DNA of 64,000 nucleotides, from assembly GCF_024139115.2 (NCBI RefSeq), contig NC_085140.1, positions 44,548,180-44,612,179 on the forward strand. The letters run 5' to 3'. Shown here in pieces: positions 1 through 8,900 of the stretch; positions within the stretch are counted from its first letter, which is position 1; every line of letters begins with the position of its first letter. The notes beneath the pieces are model-generated. The model did not search any database. It was not told the DNA's origin and worked only from the letters and a program-made list of their open reading frames with translations. A program made the position numbers and the translations under genes. This stretch comes from Armigeres subalbatus. Taxonomy: Eukaryota > Arthropoda > Insecta > Diptera > Culicidae.

Positions 1-2179
1 CACCCTTTTGTAAAAAAAAACAAAAATCTTAGGAAATACGGTTTTGCCACCCTACAGGGTGAGCCTTTTCTACGACCAGTCTATGCCGTCCATTTAGAAA
101 CACTTTTATTTTGCCGAACGAGCCTGGCATAAATTTAATCCTTTCATAGCCTCTTCTTTTGAATGGTTGGCTGCTTGGTTGGTCGGTTGTTAACTTGGGT
201 CGCGAAAAAATGACCATTACCATTACCGTTACCAATTCAACTTTCCATGCCCCTCCCGTTACTGTGGACTGATCCACTTTTCGGAATGTGCCCGACACTA
301 TTCTCTGGGTTTATAGCGCGAAGTACGACTTCAGCGGAGTGTCGACTTTTCGCGCATCATAATAAATGTGTTTAATCAGGAGATTTTTTCACGCTGGCAT
401 TGAAAGCGATGTTGCTGGGACATAGGTGAAGGCTCTATAATGCGCGTTTTATTTCGAAGCTTGGGAAATATTGAAAGTTACATTCATATATTTAAACAAA
501 TTTAATAACAAGAAGCGAAATAATAAATATCCCTGTTTTTTATTAAAAACAGTTTTCTGGTGTAAAAGGTTTGATTTTTCAAAAAATAACCCACAAAAGA
601 CAGGTCGAAAACTTTTATCTTTCATTGTTTTTATAAACTACATAGTAGGATATGAAAGTTAACTAAATAGCTTCTGTTTGTATTCATCAAATGAAATGTT
701 GCAAATGAAATGTGTTTATGGAATTCGAAACCAATTGAATGACCATTGGTTTTTAATTCCAAATACTCATTTCATTTGACATTTGACCCATCGTTTTGAT
801 CACTATTTTCCACGAATACTTTTTTTAGAAGTTACTCTCACTGCTCATTCATAAAATCAGTTATCCGATGTTTCGTTATTTTGGAAACATAAAAGAAAAA
901 ACTCAAAGGTGCAACCCAATGGGCGTTCAAAGGTGAAGAAGGTCTACACAGTTGTATGTAATGAATTTGTTACTAGAAGATTGGATCCTGCGTTGCTCGA
1001 TATTAGCAGTTTTCTTTTCAAAAGTCAAATACTGCAGCACCGTATTCTACATGAGCATGAGCATGATGACCGTGCTTTTCGTAGTTACTGCTCCGTGATT
1101 GACCAGAACAATCGCAATTGCACATGGAACTAATGAACCAACCTCAATGTGAACAGTCCGAGAGCTCTTGTATTTTAAATGGTCGATAACGGCGCTGACC
1201 ACGTCCTCACGGTTTACCGGGAATGGCAAGGAATTGATGATGCAACCAATCGCCTACTGCAAGCCAAGAACACCTCTGCACTCGCCACAAGCTCATGCGA
1301 AGCTTTAAGGACAAGCATCTCAGCGTCCACGGAAAAAATGCATTAGTATTGGTGCAATTAAAATTATGTTTGTATGTGTGATCGCAAGATCCTCCACCAA
1401 TACATGCACAATATGCATCTGTCAAACATTATTTACATTTCTTATCAAAGATCAATCCACCTATTAGAACCAAAACCCCTTATTTAAGACTACCCATGTA
1501 CAAGTTAAATAATAGCCTATTTATGTTTTCGAACGAAAATCAGTCCATCTAGTTGAACAAGAGTGGGTGCAATAAATTATGTATTAGCAGTGGTTTCCTA
1601 CCCGCCGCTGCTGGCATCCAGGCACTAACGTATATGCACAAATACCCAGCATAACAGCCTGAACTGTATATGGCGAAAGTCATCCAGCGCGGGTTTTCTC
1701 GGAAGCAGGAACTTTGTTCTTGTTCTATTTGGTACCAGTAATGCAGGAAAGTGTCGGCTACTACGCTTATCAAATACTGTTCCAATTAAGGTGTTTTATT
1801 TCAAGAAATTCCACCTTAGATACAATTCACCATACTGATTTCAGAAAGTTAACTCACAGTGTGCCGCTGTTAGCATGTTCGAATTTCATTGATAAAGCGC
1901 AACTTTGTGCAGCAAAACAAGATAACATCAACGGCAAAATATTCTTGACTTATCTGATCTGATTCATATGAAGAGATGATACCTATAAGAATACCAAATT
2001 GATCAATAAATGTGAAAAATCTGCCAGAGTGCCATGGATCAAATTAGTATTTTCGAACACTCAAACCGTTAGATATTGTTCGGAAGGCACTCAAGATGTC
2101 TTCCACACATATCAGCTGGGGAACAAATGATAATAATATAAGATAACGAAAAATAAATAAATTTCATACTTCATTCATT
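1..2179. other. gene-free AT-rich stretch
   Basis: Only short open frames without recognisable domains occur here, and none shows paired splice signals. The stretch lies just downstream of the 3' end of the minus-strand gene that ends at 2242. Apart from one hairpin (702-780) I see nothing that can be named. Confidence 0.5.
702..780. repeat. imperfect hairpin, about 37-bp arms
   Basis: The left arm begins CAAATGAAATGTGT and carries GGAATTCGAAACCAAT. The right arm is its near-perfect reverse complement and ends at ATTTCATTTGAC. Only a few bases separate the arms. It may be a degraded foldback element. I could not define a target duplication. Confidence 0.4.
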
Positions 2180-2190
2180 TTTATTTCGGC

Positions 2191-2196
2191 TTTATT
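2191..2196 (-). terminator. poly(A) signal of the Mutator/YqaJ-like gene
   Basis: AATAAA on the minus strand lies about 46 bases past the TAG stop at 2242-2244, and a second overlapping AATAAA lies near 2180-2185. Position and sequence fit a cleavage signal for the gene ending in exon 7. Confidence 0.5.
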
Positions 2197-2241
2197 TTAG
2201 AAACACCACTTAATACATTTCATATAAAAATCGCAACAGTA

Positions 2242-2946
2242 CTATATTTTTATATGAGTGCCATTGTCCAATACCTTTTTGCCCAAAAGTTTGAAAAATT
2301 CAAACAGTTTCGAGGAAACGTTTTTTTGAAAAAAATCATCGTCATATTTGACCATAGTCTGCATGTTATCTGCAAGGTTGGTAGAATTAACAAAAAAAAT
2401 TAAACACTTTTCTACCTTGCATGTATGTAACAGAGCTTGCACTTCAATGTTCAAGTTTTTTCCAACTGTAATGTTTCCGTCTTTCAGTCTGCACCCAAAC
2501 TTATTAGAGGGTTTCGACATGATTACGGATATGTTGTCCTTTGATTCAATTTTTTTGATCAAAAGCACGGTAGTGCCGTCCTCAGAAATCGCTATAAAAT
2601 AAAATTGATTATTTTCATCATTTAACCATAAAATATTCATATTACCATCCACAACACAACACAAGTATTGATGGCACGTGTCAACAAACATTCTACACTC
2701 TCCCATTTGAGAATCCGTTTGACCATTGAGGAAACGAAGGACCAGACCTACTATAGCCCTGTTGCTTTTTAAATAGTTCCACGTATTCGTCGCTTGAAGA
2801 ATCATTTCACATTTTTTTAACTTGCTGGAATCTCTGCAACTCATAACTTCTGGCACATATTTTGTGAGGATCCGTCCCATAGCTATTCCTTCCATTTCTG
2901 TTATGGACAAACTGGATCTTAATAGCGATCTTGTGGCCTCTGTCAG
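2242..2946 (-). CDS. exon 7: degenerate YqaJ-like nuclease domain and stop
   Basis: The acceptor TTATTTTTAAG is in phase 0 with exon 6, and 234 codons run to a TAG stop. The order of motifs follows the YqaJ/lambda-exonuclease fold as used by this fusion family. LTEATRSLL leads in, MFVDTCHQYLCCVVDG matches the stretch that normally reads SPDG, TVLLIKKIES stands where E-I-K is expected, and NIEVQALLHTCKVEKCLIFF matches the Q-x-Q region. The end is YDDDFFQKNV. The catalytic Asp of the DG motif is kept, the Glu of E-x-K reads Leu, and the Lys is kept, so nuclease activity is doubtful. The alignment is by eye. Confidence 0.72.
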   Translation of the reverse strand: MTEATRSLLRSSLSITEMEGIAMGRILTKYVPEVMSCRDSSKLKKCEMILQATNTWNYLKSNRAIVGLVLRFLNGQTDSQMGECRMFVDTCHQYLCCVVDGNMNILWLNDENNQFYFIAISEDGTTVLLIKKIESKDNISVIMSKPSNKFGCRLKDGNITVGKNLNIEVQALLHTCKVEKCLIFFVNSTNLADNMQTMVKYDDDFFQKNVSSKLFEFFKLLGKKVLDNGTHIKI

Positions 2947-5900
2947 CTTAAAAATAAATAAAAAAAATAGCATTGAATACATTTGTTCCATATGATTGGA
3001 ATTGTTCTATCGATCTGAAGGTTTTTGGTTAAAATTCCACCAAACAATTTGAAAGATTTTGAATATATTTTAACTACTCTAAGGCTGCGAACCATTTAAT
3101 TGATTCTTTTAGTTAGAGAAATAAACATCAACTGTCAAATTTTAACAAAAAGGTTAACGTGAACGGTTCACAGCCTAAGTGTTTGATATGGATTATATTT
3201 AGACCTGTTCACTTTATACAGTGCACCTTAATTTAATGATATTTCATTTGTTAGCAAATAATGACGGCAAAAATTATATCACGCTCTTAGGGAGCATGGC
3301 GGGTGTGGGCCCAAAAAACGTGACGATCCATGCAGCCAATTTGTAATGCCATATAAAAACGAGACTAATGGGAATGAAAATGCTCAATTGCTACGTTACA
3401 TAATTTATGCGTCACAACTGTTTTCTCTTCATTTTTCTAATTTCAGACTGCTGTTTAACAAATGTGAATTTTCCAGTCATCAGTCAATGTAATATTTCAT
3501 GATGAACCTATAGGTTTTTGAAGTTTTTCATCATGAATATACTTTCGTCTTTCAAATACGTACTCTCTATAACGTGAACAGTCGAGTCTTTCACTCGGTT
3601 TTTTACTCGGTTTAAGGGATTAACGTGATTTAAATTTACGCGATTTAGGGATTTACGTGGTTTAAGGTCACGCATGGTTTAAGGTCACGCATGGTTTAAG
3701 GTCACGCAATTTTTTTCACGCATGCTGCGACGCAGCAAAGCTGAAAAAATAAAAATGACAGTTGTGCGTTGCTTCCGTATCGAATGGTGTGCTCTTGAAA
3801 ACGCGAGTACTTTGAAAATTGGATTCCGTCAGGAGTGACCTTAAATTACCGCGACACAACCGCGTAAAACCGTCCCCAGTGTATAAATACATACTAATAA
3901 ATTACCTCGTATTTTGATTCAATCGTAGAATAATCGTAAGCCATGCTTACAGAATTTTCGAATGCATTAACTGCTTCTTCGCCGTAGTCGTGTTCTTCTT
4001 CTACACATTGCGTGGCTTTTCGGCGGGAAAATCCAGGTTTACTCGCAGCTTGTTTCGTTCGTGTCAGTTTTTTTTGCTTTTCTAAGATCATTTTTCTCAT
4101 GTAATACCCTGGCTTATCACCAGTGAACAAATGCATGTAATTATCCTGCCACGAGAACCCATCATTGTGCTGCAGTACGGTTATGAAAACTCGCCGCTGG
4201 TATGAGCCACGACTCATCGTGTCGACTCGTTTTCCAACATTGTACTTACTGAGTCTACAGTACAAGTTTTCCACCCTGTTGGTAAATTTTTGTAATTATT
4301 TTTCTATTCAAATATTAGTGTTGCAGCCCAAATTAGTCGCGGTTAGTCAACGACTAAGGGGTCGTACACTTATTACGTGAGCATTTTTTCTGGTCGACCC
4401 CTCTCCCCATGTAAGATTTTTTTATACAAATGAAATTGTATTTATATGGTGCGTACGAAAACGAAAACCTCCCATAAGTGCTTACGTAATATGTGTACGA
4501 CCCGTAACCAGCATATTGCGCCACAAATTATTTCAAATTCCAGTTCATAAACTATTTCGAACACTACACGAAGTTTCATCGCCCTGTCCACACAGCACTA
4601 ATCTCCTTAGGGTATCTATTTCAAACATTACACGAACTGTAACCGCCCTGCCGAATTAACTCCCCAGAAGAACTATTTAAAACACTATAAGAACTGGCAT
4701 CATCCTGCCAACAGAACAGATCACCCAAGGGAAGCTATTTCAAACATATAAGAAATGTCACCAATCGATTGCATGACAGTAGTGAAGGTCGTTGTCCCGG
4801 CAAAGATCATGGTTGCAGGTAGAGATAGAAGTAGTCCTACTGCTGTTGGTGATGAGGCAGTACTGGATGGGGATGTGTTTGTAGTTGTTGAAGATTTTCT
4901 TCAAATTGGAACGCTTGTGACAAAGGCGATTACTGTGAAGTTAAAAGACGTATTGCTGCTGCGATTAGGGCCTTTTACGAATTACGTAACCAGCTTATTT
5001 TAAATAAACAAAACAGAAAATATTGCGAATCGTATAAAATACGGCAACCTTCAGTGGGCTGGTCACTTAGTGTGAAAGTCTAAAGAATGAATAGCGAAAC
5101 CCAGATAGAGACCGACGATTTCGAGGAAGGTCACGAACAATCTGACTGCACGTGCTGGAATTGGACCTAGAGACCTTGACCGTTCGGGGAAACTGGAAGA
5201 ACATCGCCCAAGATCAACGATTATGGAGCTCTGTGATAGGTTAGGCATAGGTGTAGTCATCCAGGTGCCTAGGAAGGTTCGAACTGTCACCGTCCTGCCG
5301 GTTGAACTTATCTGCCCAGATGATATGTGTCGAGTACTAAAGAACTGTCAACGCCCTGCCGATTAAACTGACCTTCCCAGAAGATCAATTTTAAATTCTA
5401 TAAGAACTGTCACCGAACGGTCAAATGTTTAATGGATCACAGAGAAGAAAATTTTACTATAGTACTTTGAAGGCCAAATATGCTACTTACAAGTTGCTTG
5501 TCCTATTTTCGCTTATGAATTCAGCTTTTGCGGCAGTTTTCTCGACAATTACCAGGAACTTGTTCCATATTCCTGCCTTGTCTAGTTCCGTAATCAAATT
5601 ATCATCGTTTTCTGTATCTCCTTCTTTAATTGTGCAAAAGTAATCACGACATTGCGTATGGTTACCAAACGCATGGAAAGGGGCGTTTCGGATATCGTAC
5701 CTCAAGCCTTCTATATCCTTTCCTGAGGTGTTCTCGGCGCAATGCTTGATTGCGGCTCTAATTCCTCTCGTGGTTCTCTCTATACATCTATTTACAACAA
5801 CAGTATATTGCTTGGGACATTTGATCTACAAAAATGTATAGTATTTAGTGAAAACATTATAGTAAGAAATATTTATTCATTCTGACAGATTTTATCGCAC

Positions 5901-8900
5901 GATAACACCTCGTTAAAAGTGTTTGTTCTCAGTAATGCGCTTACCGATTTATTATGCATTTTAATGCACTTAGGGCCAGAACGTTCTTGAATTCAGGTCA
6001 TCAGATCCACAATTATGTTTGGTGTTTTACACCAAGCTAAGGACATCCTGCCCAGTTCAAGGATATCAAATGATTATGTGGAAATATTTGTCATGCCTCA
6101 CAGTGATATTCTAGATGACGCGAAACATTCTGAACTTTAGGTCGTAGGGACTACTCAGTAACGGCCTTCAAAATGTTCATGACATCTGTCAAAAGTATTC
6201 CCAACAAATACTCAAATGCCTGTGAAGATATGTGACACCAATCTTGCTGCATTCCAACAAACTGTTGGACATGCAAAACGTTCTTGAGTTCAGGTCGTCA
6301 GATCTACGGTCTGCGTAATGCGTATTTCAAACTTAGGTCATTCGGCTTGACCAGGCTACAGCTTTTCTTCAATTCCTGGAGGAACTTCCGGAGGAATTTG
6401 TGGAGGAACTTCCGGAGGAATTCCTGGAGGAACTTCCGGAGGAATTCCTTGAGGAACTTCCGGAGGAATTCCTTGAGGAACTTCCGGAGGAATTCCTTGA
6501 GGAACTTCCGGAGGAATTCCTGGAGGAATTCCTGGAGGAACTCCCGGAGGAATTCCTGGAGGAACTTCCGGAGGAATTCCTGGAGGAACTTCCGGAGGAA
6601 TTCCTGGAGGAACTTCCGGAGGAATTGCTGGAGGAATTCTTGGAGGAACTTCCGGAGGAATTCCTGGAGGAACTTCCGGAGGAATTCCTGGAGGAACTTC
6701 CTGGAGGAACTTCCTGGAGGAACTTCCTGGAGGAACTTCTGGAGGAATTTCTGGAGGAACTTCCGGAGGAATTCCTGGAGGAACTTCCGGAGGAATTCCT
6801 GGAGGAACTTCCGGAGGAATTCCTGGAGGAACTTCCGGAGGAATTCCTGGAGAAACTTCCGGAGGAATTCCTGGAGGAACTTCCGGAGGAATTCCTGGAG
6901 GAACATCCAGAGGAATTCCATGGAGGAACTTCCGGAGGAATTCCTGGAAAAACTTCCGGAGGAATTGGTGGAGGAACTTACGGAGGTATTCCTGGAGGAA
7001 CTTTTGGGGGAATTCTTGGAGAAACTTTTGCAGGAATTCCTGGAGTAACTTCTGGAGGAATTCCTGGAAGAATTCTTGGAAGAACTTCTGCAGGAATTCT
7101 TGGAGTAACTTCTGGAGAAATTTCTGGAGGAATTCTTGGAGGAACTTCTAGAGGAATTCCTGAAGGAACTTCCGGAAATGGAAATGGAAAAACACAGACA
7201 TTTTTGTAGCTAATGAACGCGGGGAGGTACCTAGGGAAAAAGAAAATCCTACTAATCCCTTTGAAAAAAGCCTAAGGTTATGAAAATTGGTAAGCGCATT
7301 CTGAGCACTTTGAACAAGATGAGTGACGTCCCGGCCTTATAAGGGATAAACTCAAAATCCGCTGTTTAATTTTATTACCGTAGTGTCTATAACTTACCTC
7401 TCGTAACTTTTTGCCCATACTCTTCATTACGTGATTACAGCACAGTTGATGTCGTATATCCGGTCCAAAATCGCAGCTATTTTTTAGGCGAGCAACTGTT
7501 GTTGAGTCCCCGTCAGTGACAACGGTAGTGAATTTAATTCCTTTCTTTTTGAGGGCCTCGAAACCTTCAATTATGATCGCAGGTTCCATACCTCCAGATG
7601 CTCCCTTGTAGTTCCTGTAGCATTTGTGGTTGAGTACGGGTAGCTTGTTCTTAGTTCTCGCCAAATTCAGGTTACATGCGTAGCATCGCTTATTTTTACA
7701 GCCAACATAGCAAACTTTTTTCGTCCTTGTTGCAATTATCGCAGCACAACCGGAAGCCGAATTATACCGATGGCCGTTGCTTCGTTGTCCCCATGAACCA
7801 TCTAAGGCGGCACACGACTCCACATACTGCTCGGCCATGGCTGTATCTCCTTGTTGATTCATTTCCTTTAAAACACATGCCTTTTCTCCTTCGATTGCTC
7901 GATCTAGCGAATCTTCCAAAGCTTTTTCAAGCACGCTGTCCATTGCAACCTCATCTTTGATGAATGCATTTCTCGTCATAAATGGTATGTTTAAAAAGGA
8001 AAATAATTCGTGTGCTTGGGTGTACGTACTTCCACTGCACAAAATACCCCAGCTAATACTTCGTCGCAGCCGTAGCTTCGAACTAGGCTGCTCGGACGAT
8101 CCTTTAAACATTTCTCCACAAACGTTGCATTTTAAATAAATTGTGGATACCATAGCGCGGAAATTTTCCTGGAATGGCCTCAGTACCCCCACACATATCT
8201 GAGAATGCGTTGCTTGCGCCAATGTAATCCATTTGATGAAATAGTCATACTCGATGACCCGGCGACCACTAATAAGGTTTTCACAAGGTTTTTCGTAAGG
8301 TATTTTCACCTTCGCATATGAATCAGCATCAATGGCTTGGAATCTAAACATGAGAAAGTAATGTGAATACTACTGCATAATCATAGAGGGTAAGCGCACC
8401 CATTGTGGTGGAAGAAGGTCTTTTGTTTAATTATTTTGTTGTTGTTTTACTCTACGACATTTCAATATACACATGTCTTTACAAAAAACTGAATTACAAG
8501 TTGAACGCGTCCCATACTGTGTACAAAAAAAAATACAAGAACTATGCTTGTTGTACTTCTAATGAACGTTTGAAATTTGTTATTATTATTTAGTGGATCC
8601 TCCATTTGATAGTAAAATGGCTCATATGACCCTGCCACCTACTCTATCTACTCTTTTGAGGACAGAAAATATGTGTTCCAAATTTAGTGAAAATCGGTCA
8701 AGGGGTTCGTAAGTATACTGGCTGTGCATGTGCTAAGACAAGACAAGACAATCGGTCAAGCGGTTCGTAAGTTACACAGAATTGTAAGTTGACTAAACAA
8801 TACCCAGTTATGCTGCATTCATACATACATACATACAAATGTTGGGTTTTATGTACATAAATTACCTTCTAACAATCAATTCCAATGGGTGTTCAGATAT

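Noticed and set aside
6284..7209. Three overlapping frames of 205-269 codons with EELPEEFL, RNFRRNSW and KFLQEFLR repeats
   Set aside because: They lie in a 24-bp minisatellite within intron 4 of the gene. A repeat length divisible by three keeps all frames open.
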